Source: Acinetobacter sp. ANC 4204
GTDB taxonomy: Bacteria > Pseudomonadota > Gammaproteobacteria > Pseudomonadales > Moraxellaceae
Reading direction: 5' to 3'
DNA: 64,000 nucleotides
Assembly: GCF_002135205.1 (NCBI RefSeq)
Contig: NZ_NEFZ01000002.1
Span: 248,001-312,000, forward strand
Shown here: one piece after another, positions 1 to 8,703 of the stretch
How positions within the stretch are numbered: position 1 is the stretch's first letter
Layout: the number at the start of each line of letters is the position of its first letter
Translations under genes and position numbers: made by a program
The notes under the pieces: generated by a model
What the model was told of the DNA's origin: nothing
The model's database searches: none
What the model saw: only the letters and a program-made list of their open reading frames with translations

Positions 1-33
1 CACTGCTGCGCAAGGGGAGAGATTTATCAACAG

Positions 34-948
34 TTAGAAATAACCTTCTTGCTTTTTCTTTTCCATCGAGCCTGCTTCATCATGGTCAATCATACGACCT
101 TGACGTTCAGAGCTGGTTGCAAGCAACATTTCTTGGATAATTTCAGGTAGGGTATTTGCCGTTGACTCAACTGCACCCGTAAGTGGGTAACAACCAAGTG
201 TACGGAAACGTACCGATTTCATTTGTGGAACTTCGCCTTCTTTTAAAGGCATACGTTCATCATCAACCATAATCAGCGTGCCACTACGCTCAACCACAGG
301 ACGTTCTGCAGCTAAATAAAGTGGAACCAATGGAATACTTTCCAAGTAGATGTATTGCCAAATATCAAGCTCAGTCCAGTTTGATAATGGGAACACACGA
401 ATACTTTCACCTTTGTTCACTTTACCGTTGTAAAGATTCCAAAGTTCAGGACGCTGGTTTTTCGGATCCCAACGGTGTTTCGAGTCACGGAATGAATAGA
501 CACGTTCTTTAGCACGTGATTTTTCTTCGTCACGACGCGCACCACCAAAAGCTGCATCAAAACCGTATTTATCAAGTGCTTGTTTTAAGCCTTGAGTTTT
601 CATGATGTCGGTATATTTTGAGCTACCATGGTCAAATGGGTTAATGCCCGCATCTTTCCCTTCTTTGTTTTGATGTACGATCAAATCAAAACCATGCGTT
701 TTTGCCATGTTGTCGCGGAAAGCAATCATGTCTTTAAATTTCCAGCCTGTATCTACATGTAGAAGCGGAAATGGAAGTTTGGCAGGATAGAACGCTTTTA
801 ACGCCAAATGCAGCATCACTGCTGAATCCTTACCAATAGAATAGAGCATGACTGGGTTTTCAAACTCAGCAGCTACTTCGCGGATAATATGAATACTCTC
901 AGCTTCAAGCTGTTTAAGATGAGTAAGTCTTTCCTCATTTAATGACAT
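34..948 (-). CDS. cysD: Sulfate adenylyltransferase subunit 2 (ATP sulfurylase small subunit)
   Basis: CysD is the catalytic subunit of cytosolic ATP sulfurylase, which makes adenosine 5'-phosphosulfate from ATP and sulfate in assimilatory sulfate reduction. It works with the GTPase CysN. The PP-loop SIGKDS is seen at about residues 37-42, and the full length (about 304 aa) agrees with the family. I start it at the ATG that reads [12 protein letters not shown] four codons upstream is also open, but family members begin near the ATG. Transcription runs off the left edge, where cysN is expected; the 33 bases left of the stop show no gene start. Family assignment is firm and the start fairly firm. 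Confidence 0.95.
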   Translation of the reverse strand: MSLNEERLTHLKQLEAESIHIIREVAAEFENPVMLYSIGKDSAVMLHLALKAFYPAKLPFPLLHVDTGWKFKDMIAFRDNMAKTHGFDLIVHQNKEGKDAGINPFDHGSSKYTDIMKTQGLKQALDKYGFDAAFGGARRDEEKSRAKERVYSFRDSKHRWDPKNQRPELWNLYNGKVNKGESIRVFPLSNWTELDIWQYIYLESIPLVPLYLAAERPVVERSGTLIMVDDERMPLKEGEVPQMKSVRFRTLGCYPLTGAVESTANTLPEIIQEMLLATSSERQGRMIDHDEAGSMEKKKQEGYF

Positions 949-1265
949 TGACAGCACCAACTCACAAAAATCGTGTACTTATTACACATTCAAAAATATA
1001 TATTCATTATAAAGATTTAGTTATGCACGCTATTGCTTGTTTTATTATATTTATATGCAAAAAGCTCATATAAAACAAAATTGATAAGCCCTATTAGTTT
1101 TATTCAACAACTCCAACGCTCAAAATAAATGCAGATATTACATTAACTTCCCCTGTCATATTCAGTGTTTTAAGTACTTTTGTGATTGATATTTCATCTA
1201 AGCACTAGCTATGCCACCTGCACTAAAAACTCTACAGTAAATTTTTCATCTACTTATTTTATTCT
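949..1265. other. AT-rich intergenic region between divergent genes
   Basis: This is about 317 bases of A+T-rich DNA between cysD, which reads left, and a hypothetical gene reading right. Both promoters should lie here. I could not pick out a convincing promoter pair, RNA gene or operator by eye. Confidence 0.5.
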
Positions 1266-1823
1266 ATGTCTAGACCAAACCTCACAATAGCAACGATAAA
1301 AAGTAAATTAGACGCAGCTCAACTGGCTGGGTTCATATATCAACATAATAACCACATGCTGATACTACAAGAAGCACTCAATGAAGCAGGCTCGATCTTT
1401 CCCAGCTTTGTACAACATGAACATAGTACAGACCAAATTGGCATGCAATTTGGTCTACGACTTTCGCAGTATGACTGCAAAATTTTGAAGCTTGAATTTT
1501 TAATCGGTATTACACATAGAAACCAGGACCGCAGTTATGAAATCGGTATTGGGCATTTAAAAGGAGATGAACAAGCATTTAATCTTAATTACGCTTTTTA
1601 TAATTATCCCAAAACTTTTTTCATGTTGAGTTGCCCACTCTATGCCACATCCGCCCAACTCCTGTATGAAATTGAACAGCAAATCTTCAATCAACCTAAA
1701 CTCGATTTTTTAAATACTGCGATCAAAACCAATCCACTAGGTGAACAAGTCGTCTGGATGAAAGATTTTATCTTTCAGCAAGCATTAGACATGAAAGTTC
1801 GGATTCAAAAGGCTTTACACTGA
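1266..1823 (+). CDS. Conserved hypothetical protein, 185 aa
   Basis: I do not recognise this family. The protein is soluble-looking, with no signal peptide and no membrane segment, and mixed alpha/beta in composition. Aromatic and hydrophobic clusters lie in the middle (about residues 75-130) and the C-terminus is helical. It stands alone, reads towards lysS, and shares a strong bidirectional terminator with it. Codon usage and length make it a believable gene. No catalytic motif is visible, so no function is proposed. Confidence 0.7.
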   Translation: MSRPNLTIATIKSKLDAAQLAGFIYQHNNHMLILQEALNEAGSIFPSFVQHEHSTDQIGMQFGLRLSQYDCKILKLEFLIGITHRNQDRSYEIGIGHLKGDEQAFNLNYAFYNYPKTFFMLSCPLYATSAQLLYEIEQQIFNQPKLDFLNTAIKTNPLGEQVVWMKDFIFQQALDMKVRIQKALH

Positions 1824-1840
1824 ATGCTGAAACCATCAAA

Positions 1841-1876
1841 AAACCCGCATTTCATTGAGAATGAGATGCGGGTTTT
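1841..1876. terminator. Bidirectional intrinsic terminator
   Basis: A hairpin with a 16-bp stem and a 3-base loop pairs AAACCCGCAT with ATGCGGGTTT and an inner TTCATT with AATGAG. It has T-rich or A-rich flanks on both sides. It lies between the convergent hypothetical gene and lysS and can end both transcripts. Confidence 0.85.
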
Positions 1877-1890
1877 GTGTCTCAGTAAAC

Positions 1891-3417
1891 TTAGTTTTTA
1901 TGACGCATGTGTGGGAACAAAATCACATCACGAATACTCGCTGCATTAGCAAATAGCATCACCAAACGGTCAATACCAATACCCTCACCTGCTGTTGGAG
2001 GTAAGCCGTACTCAAGCGCCTCAACAAAGTCTGCATCATAGTGCATTGCTTCATCATCACCTGCGTCTTTTTCTGAAACCTGTGCTTGGAAACGTTCAGC
2101 TTGGTCAATCGGGTCATTCAATTCTGAGAAACCATTAGCAAGTTCACGACCACCAATAAAGAACTCAAAACGGTCCGTAATGTGTGGGTTGTGATCATTA
2201 CGACGTGCCAATGGCGAAGTTTCAGCAGGATATTCTGTAATGAAAGTCGGCTGGCGTAACTGAGTTTCAACAGTTTCTTCAAATACGATAGTTTGCAGTT
2301 TGCCCAAACCAAAACCTGGTTTCACCTGTTCTTTCAGTTCTTCCTGCACAAATTTTGCTAAGAACTCACGGTCATTGACATTATCAGGCGTGAACTGTGG
2401 GTTGTGCGCAAGAATGGCATCAAACATCGAAATTTTCTTGAATGGACCTTTGAAGCTATACACTTCTTCACCATAAGGCACATCAGTTGAACCCAAAATG
2501 TCGAGCGCTAAGCGTTCAAGCATATTTTCAGTCAGTTCCATCAAGTCCTTATAATCTGCATAAGCTTGATAGAATTCAATCATGGTGAATTCTGGGTTAT
2601 GACGTGTCGAGACACCTTCGTTACGGAAGTTACGGTTAATTTCAAACACACGCTCAAAACCACCGACCACTAAACGTTTTAAGTAAAGCTCAGGCGCAAT
2701 ACGTAAGAAAAGTGGCATATCCAAAGCATTGTGATGTGTTTCAAATGGACGCGCTGACGCTCCACCCGGAATCACATGCATCATCGGTGTTTCTACTTCC
2801 ATGAAGCGCTGTTCAGTTAAGAATGCACGAATACCTGAAACTACTTTGGCACGGATTTCAAAAGTCTTACGTGTTTCTTCGTTCACAATCAGGTCAAGAT
2901 AACGCTTACGATATTTGACTTCAGTGTCGTTTAGACCATGGAATTTATCTGGAAGTGGACGAAGTGACTTGGTTAAAAGCTCAAAATGTTCGATATGCAC
3001 ATAAAGGTCACCTTTACCTGAACGACCGATATAACCTTTCACCGCGATAATATCGCCAAGATCTAGGCTCTTAATGGTTTCTAAAGTTTCAGGTGCTAAC
3101 TCTTTACGCGCCACGTATAACTGGATACGACCTGTCATATCTTGGATCACGATGAATGAACCGCGGTTCAACATCACACGACCCGCTACAGACACATAAA
3201 CATGCTCGGCTGCTTCAATCTCTTCTTTGCTTTTGTCTGCAAATTGATCTTGTAAGTCTTGCGCATAATGTTCACGTTTAAACGTGTTTGGCCATGGGCT
3301 AGTGCCCGTTTGTTTGGCTTGATCTTCAATCTGCTTTAACTTGGCATGACGCTGTGCAATTAAATCGTTTTCGGAAATGGCTTGTTCAGAAGTCGATTGA
3401 GCGTTTTGTTGCGTCAT
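1891..3417 (-). CDS. lysS: Lysyl-tRNA synthetase, class II
   Basis: LysS charges tRNA(Lys) with lysine in the cytosol. The 508-residue length is usual for class II LysRS. An N-terminal OB-fold anticodon-binding domain (about residues 70-160) is followed by the class II catalytic domain. Motif 2 begins [14 protein letters not shown], and the terminal motif 3 is [12 protein letters not shown]. The ATG start has a GAGG-type ribosome site six bases upstream on the minus strand. It is transcribed alone towards the shared terminator. The call is firm. Confidence 0.97.
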   Translation of the reverse strand: MTQQNAQSTSEQAISENDLIAQRHAKLKQIEDQAKQTGTSPWPNTFKREHYAQDLQDQFADKSKEEIEAAEHVYVSVAGRVMLNRGSFIVIQDMTGRIQLYVARKELAPETLETIKSLDLGDIIAVKGYIGRSGKGDLYVHIEHFELLTKSLRPLPDKFHGLNDTEVKYRKRYLDLIVNEETRKTFEIRAKVVSGIRAFLTEQRFMEVETPMMHVIPGGASARPFETHHNALDMPLFLRIAPELYLKRLVVGGFERVFEINRNFRNEGVSTRHNPEFTMIEFYQAYADYKDLMELTENMLERLALDILGSTDVPYGEEVYSFKGPFKKISMFDAILAHNPQFTPDNVNDREFLAKFVQEELKEQVKPGFGLGKLQTIVFEETVETQLRQPTFITEYPAETSPLARRNDHNPHITDRFEFFIGGRELANGFSELNDPIDQAERFQAQVSEKDAGDDEAMHYDADFVEALEYGLPPTAGEGIGIDRLVMLFANAASIRDVILFPHMRHKN

Positions 3418-3692
3418 CTCTGCCTCGTATATGTATTAAAAAACGGAAGTTGCATAGCATAGCAGAATTCTGGACGAATGAGCATCATCTAAAACCAAGC
3501 GATATATAAAAAAGTCTTTGTTCTGTTGATTTCAAACCTAAGAACTAACTGTCGATATACTCAGCTTTTTTCTTAGACCAAAAGCTAACTTCCTTTCAAT
3601 ATGAATCACTCTACAATGAATGTTATAAATCGTGGAAAAGTAAACTTTTCGCCACCAATAAAATAATTTAATTTTTGATTGAATGACAATAT

Positions 3693-4199
3693 ATGAGCAG
3701 ATGCGAATCTAAAATTTTGTTTTTGCATGGATTAGACTCTTCCCGTGAGTCCACCAAATTCCATGCGATTGATGCAAAACAAAAGTTTTGTATCGACATT
3801 GATTATCGCTATCTGAACTTTTCTACTGTAGCCAGTTTTTATGACGATATTATTGAGAAAATAAAACCTGAAATTATTGTAGGGCATTGCATTGGGGCAT
3901 ATTGGGCGTTGAAAATGTCACTGACACATCAAATTCCATGTGTAATTGCCAATCCTCGTTTAGCACCAGATTTCCGTGATGATTATCCAAGTATTAATGA
4001 TACAGACCTAGACCACAACGTTCCCCAAGTCGCCTACTTGGAGCTCGGCGATGAGCTGATTGATATGTATGCGGCACAGGAAATATTAGAAAATTATATG
4101 CTGATACAAGCCGTTGAAGGTGGACACCACCGATTACTGAAACCTGAAAATATCAATCAATTGATTGAACACCTAGAACAACAATATTTGTATAAATAA
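3693..4199 (+). CDS. YqiA/YcfP-like alpha/beta hydrolase with cysteine at the nucleophile position
   Basis: This is a small alpha/beta hydrolase of 168 aa, similar in length and layout to YqiA/UPF0227 esterases. The N-terminal strand and oxyanion region read ILFLHGLDSS (about residues 8-17). The nucleophile elbow is GHCIGAY (about 64-70), so residue 66 is Cys where most relatives have Ser. A likely acid is Asp120 or Asp124, and a C-terminal GGHHRL supplies the His. No signal peptide is present, so it is cytosolic. It stands alone and ends in a strong terminator shared with apt. Its substrate is unknown. Confidence 0.75.
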   Translation: MSRCESKILFLHGLDSSRESTKFHAIDAKQKFCIDIDYRYLNFSTVASFYDDIIEKIKPEIIVGHCIGAYWALKMSLTHQIPCVIANPRLAPDFRDDYPSINDTDLDHNVPQVAYLELGDELIDMYAAQEILENYMLIQAVEGGHHRLLKPENINQLIEHLEQQYLYK

Positions 4200-4227
4200 A
4201 AAGCCTTGGATCATCCAAGGCTTTTTT
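4198..4227. terminator. Bidirectional intrinsic terminator
   Basis: An almost perfect palindrome (AAAAAGCCTTGGAT, one base, then its complement) is flanked by A and T runs. It overlaps the stop of the hydrolase gene and lies just past the stop of apt, so it serves both convergent genes. Confidence 0.85.
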
Positions 4228-4234
4228 AACGCAA

Positions 4235-4777
4235 TTATGCTGCTACAGATTCTGGCTTAGATTTGTCATCTAGTACAGACCAAATTTCTAAACCTAAGTC
4301 AGCATGCAAATCAGGTAAATCCAGAAAAATACTTGCACCCAATACTTCATGATGGCATTTTTTCACCAACTGCTTCACTGCTTTTAATGTCCCGCCTGTT
4401 GCTAGAACATCATCTACAATTATCACTTTTTGTGATGCTATATTCGCTGCCATTTCTAAGCGATCTAAACCATACTCCAAACTGTAGCCAACGCCTACAA
4501 CTGGTGGTGGCAGTTTACCCGCCTTGCGTACTAACAACAAACCTTTGCCCAACCGTTGTGCAAGCAAGCTTGCAAGTACAAAACCACGCGCTTCTACAGC
4601 AACAAAACTGTCTACCTCAGCCAACTTCTCCGCAGGAATACTTGCAATCAGTGCATCTGTAAGTGGCTCAAGATTACTCATGAATAATGGCGTTAAATCG
4701 AAGAAACAAATACCTGGTTTTGGAAAATCTTGGACCGTACGAATGTGAGACCACAGTGTTGTAGACAAGTTGCTCAT
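4235..4777 (-). CDS. apt: Adenine phosphoribosyltransferase
   Basis: Apt salvages adenine: adenine plus PRPP gives AMP and pyrophosphate, in the cytosol. The type I PRTase PRPP-binding loop VIIVDDVLATGGT is at about residues 118-130, and the typical Apt N-terminal segment (FPKPGICFFDLTPLF) is present. The length of 180 aa is normal. The ribosome site upstream of the ATG is weak on the minus strand, but no better start fits. It is monocistronic as far as can be seen. Confidence 0.95.
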   Translation of the reverse strand: MSNLSTTLWSHIRTVQDFPKPGICFFDLTPLFMSNLEPLTDALIASIPAEKLAEVDSFVAVEARGFVLASLLAQRLGKGLLLVRKAGKLPPPVVGVGYSLEYGLDRLEMAANIASQKVIIVDDVLATGGTLKAVKQLVKKCHHEVLGASIFLDLPDLHADLGLEIWSVLDDKSKPESVAA

Positions 4778-5160
4778 AGGAGATCAATGAAATTTGAAAA
4801 AGAATAGATGAATTTTACAGCAAATCTTGCAGAAAAACAGCCAAAAACTCCCGACATTCCAATACAGAAACTTAGTAAAGTTTTATAAGTCATTGTTTTT
4901 AATTATATCATTTATTTATTAAATATTAGGTATATATTTATCTAATCATAAAATAGCAATTTAAAGAAAGATATGCAGCCCGACTTTAGTCTAAGGCATG
5001 AATTTTACTGAGATAAAAACTTAAGCGAATACCCTCATTTAAGCAATTTTCATCTCTATATTCTGCATACGCTCAAAATACAATCTGGTTTTAAATGATA
5101 CGTTTTGTCCTTAGCATCGCTTTTAGCTCAAACATTCAATCATTAAACTCCGATATTTAC
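4778..5160. other. AT-rich intergenic region upstream of apt and rubA
   Basis: About 380 bases of A+T-rich sequence separate the divergent apt and rubA promoter regions. Apart from long A/T tracts around 4890-4960 I see no gene, repeat or structured RNA in it. Confidence 0.5.
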
Positions 5161-5189
5161 TTTACATTCGTAATAGAACTGCGTAAAAA
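5161..5189 (+). promoter_or_regulatory. Possible sigma-70 promoter for the rub operon
   Basis: TTTACA and TAAAAA hexamers are separated by 17 bases, about 100 bases before the rubA start. The match is moderate and the site was found by eye only. It would give a leader of about 95 bases that contains the hairpin at 5253-5274. Confidence 0.35.
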
Positions 5190-5252
5190 TTTAGATTACA
5201 TGAGTATGCTACTAAAGTCAGATCAATAGCATTTTGCTTAATGGATTATTTT

Positions 5253-5274
5253 GCTGAACCCTTTCTTGTTCAGC
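5253..5274 (+). promoter_or_regulatory. Leader hairpin just upstream of the rubA ribosome site
   Basis: GCTGAAC and GTTCAGC form a 7-bp stem with an 8-base loop, followed by GTTTTG and then the GGAGAG ribosome site of rubA. It could influence translation or mRNA stability. It is too weak to call a terminator. Confidence 0.45.
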
Positions 5275-5289
5275 GTTTTGGAGAGTCAA

Positions 5290-5454
5290 ATGAAGAAGTA
5301 TCAATGCATCGTTTGTGGATGGATTTATGACGAAGCAGAAGGTTGGCCGCAAGATGGCATCGTGGCGGGTACCAAATGGGACGATATCCCAGACGATTGG
5401 ACTTGCCCAGATTGTGGTGTGTCAAAAATTGATTTTGAAATGGTTGAAATCTAA
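5290..5454 (+). CDS. rubA: Rubredoxin
   Basis: This 54-residue iron protein carries electrons from rubredoxin reductase to the membrane alkane hydroxylase AlkB. Two metal-binding Cys pairs are seen, CIVCGW near residues 6-11 and CPDCGV near 39-44, which together hold a single Fe. The acidic, aromatic-rich middle is typical. I choose the ATG reading MKKYQC because GGAGAG sits a few bases upstream; an in-frame extension to 5251 would add unrelated residues and run through the leader hairpin. It is the first gene of the rubA-rubB-estB-oxyR order known from Acinetobacter. Confidence 0.95.
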   Translation: MKKYQCIVCGWIYDEAEGWPQDGIVAGTKWDDIPDDWTCPDCGVSKIDFEMVEI

Positions 5455-5465
5455 TTTCTAATGTT

Positions 5466-5492
5466 AAAGACCATGCAGCATGGTCTTTTTTT
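5466..5492 (+). terminator. Intrinsic terminator or attenuator between rubA and rubB
   Basis: AAAGACCATGC, one base, and its complement form an 11-bp stem followed directly by a run of T. It lies 12 bases after the rubA stop, inside what is described as an operon. It should let only part of the transcription pass into rubB. Confidence 0.8.
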
Positions 5493-5522
5493 ACGTCCTT
5501 AAAATAATCTCTGGAGAACCTT

Positions 5523-6701
5523 ATGCATCCCATCGTCATCATTGGCTCAGGTATGGCAGGCTATGCTGTAGCACGTGAATTTCGTAAGCTCAACCCTGAA
5601 CAAGAACTGCTCATGCTCTGTGCAGATGATGCGACTAACTATGCCAAGCCAACCTTATCCAATGCCTTTGTGGCGAATAAAGCACCTGAACAAATTGCTT
5701 TGGGCGATGCTGAGAAAATGGCAGCTCAGCTCAAAATGCAAATTGCTACACACACTTGGGTCAAAGAAATTCATGCAGAACAACAACAGTTGACCTTAAT
5801 CAAAGATGGTATTGAATCTACACAGCCTTACTCACAATTGGTTTTAGCGGTAGGTGCAAATCCAATTCGCCTTGCGATTGCCGGTGATGGCAGTGAAGAT
5901 ATTCAAGTAGTCAATAACTTAGATGACTACAAAACTTTCAGGGCTGAACTTGAAAAGCGTGCAGATAAGCGTGTCGTGATTTTAGGTGCAGGTCTGATTG
6001 GTTGTGAATTTGCCAACGACTTACAACATACAGGTCATCAGACCACAGTAATTGACTTAGCCAATCAACCATTGGGACGTCTCTTACCCGCACATGTTTC
6101 CAGTGCGTTTAAGGAAAACCTTGAAGCAACGGGTATACATTTTGTCCTTGGCACCACAGTTGAAAAAGTGTCTAAAATTGAAAATGGCGACTATGTTGTA
6201 ACTTTAGCCAGCGGTCAGTCTTTAGTGGCAGATGTCGTGCTATCTGCTATTGGCTTACAACCGAGCATTTCCCTTGCAAAGGATGCCGATATCCAAACCA
6301 GTCGCGGAATCTTAACCAACGCACAACTTGAAACGAATCAACCTCATATTTATGCCGTAGGTGACTGTGCAGAAGTGAACGGGTTGCTACTGCCTTATGT
6401 TATGCCGATCATGCAGCAAGCTCGCGCACTTGCAAAAACCTTAAATGGTGAAAAAACTGCCGTACATTACCCTGCTATGCCTGTTGCAGTGAAAACCCCT
6501 GCTGCACCATTGACCGTTTTACCTGCACCAATTGGTGTTGACGTAAACTGGGAAACAGAAGAGTTAGACGATGGCATGATTGCCAAAGCCCTAGATAGTC
6601 AAGGTACACTTCGTGGATTCGTACTACTGGGTGCGACGGCTGGAAAACAACGTTTAGCATTGACAAAACTGGTTCCAGACTTGATTCCTGCACAGGTTTA
6701 A
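5523..6701 (+). CDS. rubB: Rubredoxin-NAD(+) reductase, FAD-dependent
   Basis: RubB moves electrons from NADH through FAD to rubredoxin for alkane hydroxylation. The 392-residue protein has an N-terminal FAD-binding GxGxxG (IIGSGMAGYA, about residues 6-15), a second dinucleotide fold (VILGAGLIGCEF, mid-protein) for NADH, and the FAD-closing IYAVGDCAE motif in the C-terminal third. The ATG has a CTGGAGAAC ribosome site. It is separated from rubA by a terminator-like hairpin and from estB by a second hairpin. Order and similarity match the Acinetobacter alkane system. Confidence 0.95.
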   Translation: MHPIVIIGSGMAGYAVAREFRKLNPEQELLMLCADDATNYAKPTLSNAFVANKAPEQIALGDAEKMAAQLKMQIATHTWVKEIHAEQQQLTLIKDGIESTQPYSQLVLAVGANPIRLAIAGDGSEDIQVVNNLDDYKTFRAELEKRADKRVVILGAGLIGCEFANDLQHTGHQTTVIDLANQPLGRLLPAHVSSAFKENLEATGIHFVLGTTVEKVSKIENGDYVVTLASGQSLVADVVLSAIGLQPSISLAKDADIQTSRGILTNAQLETNQPHIYAVGDCAEVNGLLLPYVMPIMQQARALAKTLNGEKTAVHYPAMPVAVKTPAAPLTVLPAPIGVDVNWETEELDDGMIAKALDSQGTLRGFVLLGATAGKQRLALTKLVPDLIPAQV

Positions 6702-6711
6702 GGTTTAAATA

Positions 6712-6741
6712 AAAGGACATTTATAACAATAAATGTCCTTT
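6712..6741 (+). promoter_or_regulatory. Intercistronic hairpin between rubB and estB
   Basis: AAAGGACATTTA and TAAATGTCCTTT form a 12-bp stem with a 6-base loop ten bases after the rubB stop. There is no T run after it, and it ends just before the TGAGGA ribosome site of estB. It looks more like an mRNA processing, stability or translation element than a full terminator. Confidence 0.6.
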
Positions 6742-6758
6742 ATGTGAGGATGACAACA

Positions 6759-7697
6759 ATGAATAGCGCACTCCAATATAATCTTTCCCCCTATACCTCC
6801 TTCATGCGCGAAACCAAAGTCGACTTAGGTAATGGCATTGAACTCCATGTTGAAATCGGTGGTGAAGATCATCATCCCACCATTGTTTTAATTATGGGTT
6901 TGGGAGCGCAACTGCTATTTTGGCCTGACTTTTTTTGTAAATCACTGATTGACCAAGGTTTTCGTATTATTCGCTTTGACAACCGTGATATTGGCTTATC
7001 TTCAAAAATTAAACATCAAGGGCCACGTTTAAACACACTTAAACTGATGGGACGCTTTGCTTTAGGTTTAGATAACCGTGGTGCACCCTATGACTTATAC
7101 GACATGGCAGATGATGTTTCTTTGCTTCTAGACCGTTTAGGTTTGGATGAAAGTTATGTGATTGGTGCATCCATGGGCGGGATGATTGGGCAAATTCTTG
7201 CAGCACGTCATCCGCAAAAAGTAAAAAAATTGGGGCTGATGTTCACCAGCAACAATCAACCTCTACTTCCTCCGCCTTTCCCAAAACAACTCTTTAGTCT
7301 CATCGGCAGACCTGAATCAACCGATGAAGAAGGAATTGTCAGCCACTCTTTAAAAGTGTTTAAGATCATAGGCTCACCAGGTTATCACAACCAAATAGAA
7401 GCAATTCAGACATCTCGCAAATTATATCGTCGAAGTTATTACCCAGCGGGTGTACTTCAACAGTTTTTAGCAATATTATGTACAGGTTCTTTATTGCAAC
7501 TGGACAAACAGATCCAACAACCAACCCTTGTAGTGCATGGTTCTCGGGATCGTTTACTTCCGCCTAGCCACGGAAAAGCCGTTGCAAAGGCAATTGTGGG
7601 TGCTAAATTTGAATTAATTGATGGAATGGGGCATGATATCCCACCGCACTTCATTCCAAATCTTAGCGAATTATTTGCACAACATTTTAAATCATAA
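6759..7697 (+). CDS. estB: Alpha/beta hydrolase, esterase EstB
   Basis: This is an esterase-type alpha/beta hydrolase of 312 aa. The oxyanion region reads IMGLGAQLLFW, the nucleophile elbow is GASMGG, an acid-bearing GSRDRLLP lies late in the protein, and the terminal MGHDIP carries the catalytic His. No signal peptide is evident. I start at the third of three close candidates (GTG 6744, ATG 6750, ATG 6759) because TGAGGA lies eight bases before ATG 6759. It is third in the rub operon, as described for Acinetobacter. Its natural substrate is not evident from the sequence; degradation of wax or other esters linked to alkane growth is an inference. Confidence 0.88.
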   Translation: MNSALQYNLSPYTSFMRETKVDLGNGIELHVEIGGEDHHPTIVLIMGLGAQLLFWPDFFCKSLIDQGFRIIRFDNRDIGLSSKIKHQGPRLNTLKLMGRFALGLDNRGAPYDLYDMADDVSLLLDRLGLDESYVIGASMGGMIGQILAARHPQKVKKLGLMFTSNNQPLLPPPFPKQLFSLIGRPESTDEEGIVSHSLKVFKIIGSPGYHNQIEAIQTSRKLYRRSYYPAGVLQQFLAILCTGSLLQLDKQIQQPTLVVHGSRDRLLPPSHGKAVAKAIVGAKFELIDGMGHDIPPHFIPNLSELFAQHFKS

Positions 7698-7710
7698 TCA
7701 TTAGGACACT

Positions 7711-8616
7711 ATGGCTGCATTACCATCCTTAAGACAGCTGTCATATCTCGTTACACTGTCAGAAACGCTGCATTTTACTGAAGCTGCACGCCGTTCATTT
7801 GTAACCCAATCGACTTTGTCGGGTGGGATTATGGAGCTTGAACGCCTACTCGGTGGCGTACTTGTAGAGCGTGATCGTCAAAATGTGCGCTTAACGCCCC
7901 TAGGTGAGCAGGTTGTTGCACGTGCTCGTGTTCTACTCGCAGATGCTCAAGACCTGATGCGTTTAAGCCGAGAAATGAGCGAGCCGCTCACTGGTGATTT
8001 ACATTTAGGTGTTATTCCAACCATTGCTCCGTTTATTTTGGCGCAATTGTTAGATGAAGTGCATAAGCAACTGCCTAAAATTCAATTACATTTGCACGAA
8101 GCACAAAGTGAGAAAATTGTAGAAAAACTCGAACATGGCAATTTAGACATGATCGTTTTGGCTCTACCTTTTGATACACGTGGCCTCAAAGTTGCTGAAG
8201 TTGCAAAAGAAAGCCTATTCTTAGTGTGCAATAAAGCAGATATTCCAAGTAGCCAAGCGAACAATTTAGATGACTTAGATTTATCGCGTTTAATGTTACT
8301 GGAAGAAGGTCATTGTCTGCGCGATCATACGCTCAGCGCCTGCCCGATTGGTGAACGTAAAAATGACCATCGCTTAAAAGCAAGCTCTTTACCGACATTG
8401 GTTGAAATGGTATCGGCTAATCTTGGTTTTACTTTATTGCCAGAAATTGCAGTACGTACCAATATGATCAAAGCCAACCCAGACTTACTGGTTAAGCAAA
8501 TTGAAGCCGCACCAAGCCGTACTTTGGCTTTGGTAACACGTAAAAGCACCCCGTTACAAAGCGAATTTGATGTGTTATTACAAATTCTGCAAAAAATTAC
8601 TCAAGATCTGCACTAA
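7711..8616 (+). CDS. oxyR: OxyR, LysR-type peroxide-sensing regulator
   Basis: OxyR senses hydrogen peroxide through a reversible disulfide and activates catalase and peroxidase genes. The N-terminal winged helix-turn-helix covers about residues 1-65. The two redox cysteines lie at about 202 and 211 (GHCLRDHTLSAC), the CX8C spacing of E. coli OxyR, so this is the redox type and not a generic LysR. Length is 301 aa. AGGA lies five bases before the ATG. It is last in the rub-est-oxyR unit and is followed by a strong terminator. Confidence 0.93.
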   Translation: MAALPSLRQLSYLVTLSETLHFTEAARRSFVTQSTLSGGIMELERLLGGVLVERDRQNVRLTPLGEQVVARARVLLADAQDLMRLSREMSEPLTGDLHLGVIPTIAPFILAQLLDEVHKQLPKIQLHLHEAQSEKIVEKLEHGNLDMIVLALPFDTRGLKVAEVAKESLFLVCNKADIPSSQANNLDDLDLSRLMLLEEGHCLRDHTLSACPIGERKNDHRLKASSLPTLVEMVSANLGFTLLPEIAVRTNMIKANPDLLVKQIEAAPSRTLALVTRKSTPLQSEFDVLLQILQKITQDLH

Positions 8617-8632
8617 CCTTATTTTAGTGCAT

Positions 8633-8663
8633 AAAAAAGGAGTCAAACATGACTCCTTTTTTT
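8633..8663 (+). terminator. Intrinsic terminator after oxyR
   Basis: GGAGTCA, a 4-base loop and TGACTCC are extended by A6/T7 tracts. It ends the rub operon transcript. Confidence 0.85.
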
Positions 8664-8694
8664 GTGCCTGAATCTTTTACAGATTCAGGCACAA
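8662..8694. other. Second hairpin downstream of ppk
   Basis: TTGTGCCTGAATC and its complement form a 13-bp stem with a 7-base loop. It abuts the oxyR terminator and lies 9 bases past the ppk stop. No clear T run follows on the minus strand, so it is either a weak terminator or an mRNA 3'-end stabiliser for ppk. Confidence 0.5.
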
Positions 8695-8703
8695 TCCCTA
8701 AAA

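Noticed and set aside
5251..5289. N-terminal extension of rubredoxin
   Set aside because: It would place translation through the leader hairpin and the ribosome site; the ATG at 5290 fits the family exactly.
8662..8694. Hairpin past ppk1 as a full intrinsic terminator
   Set aside because: No T run follows on the minus strand; kept only as a hairpin.
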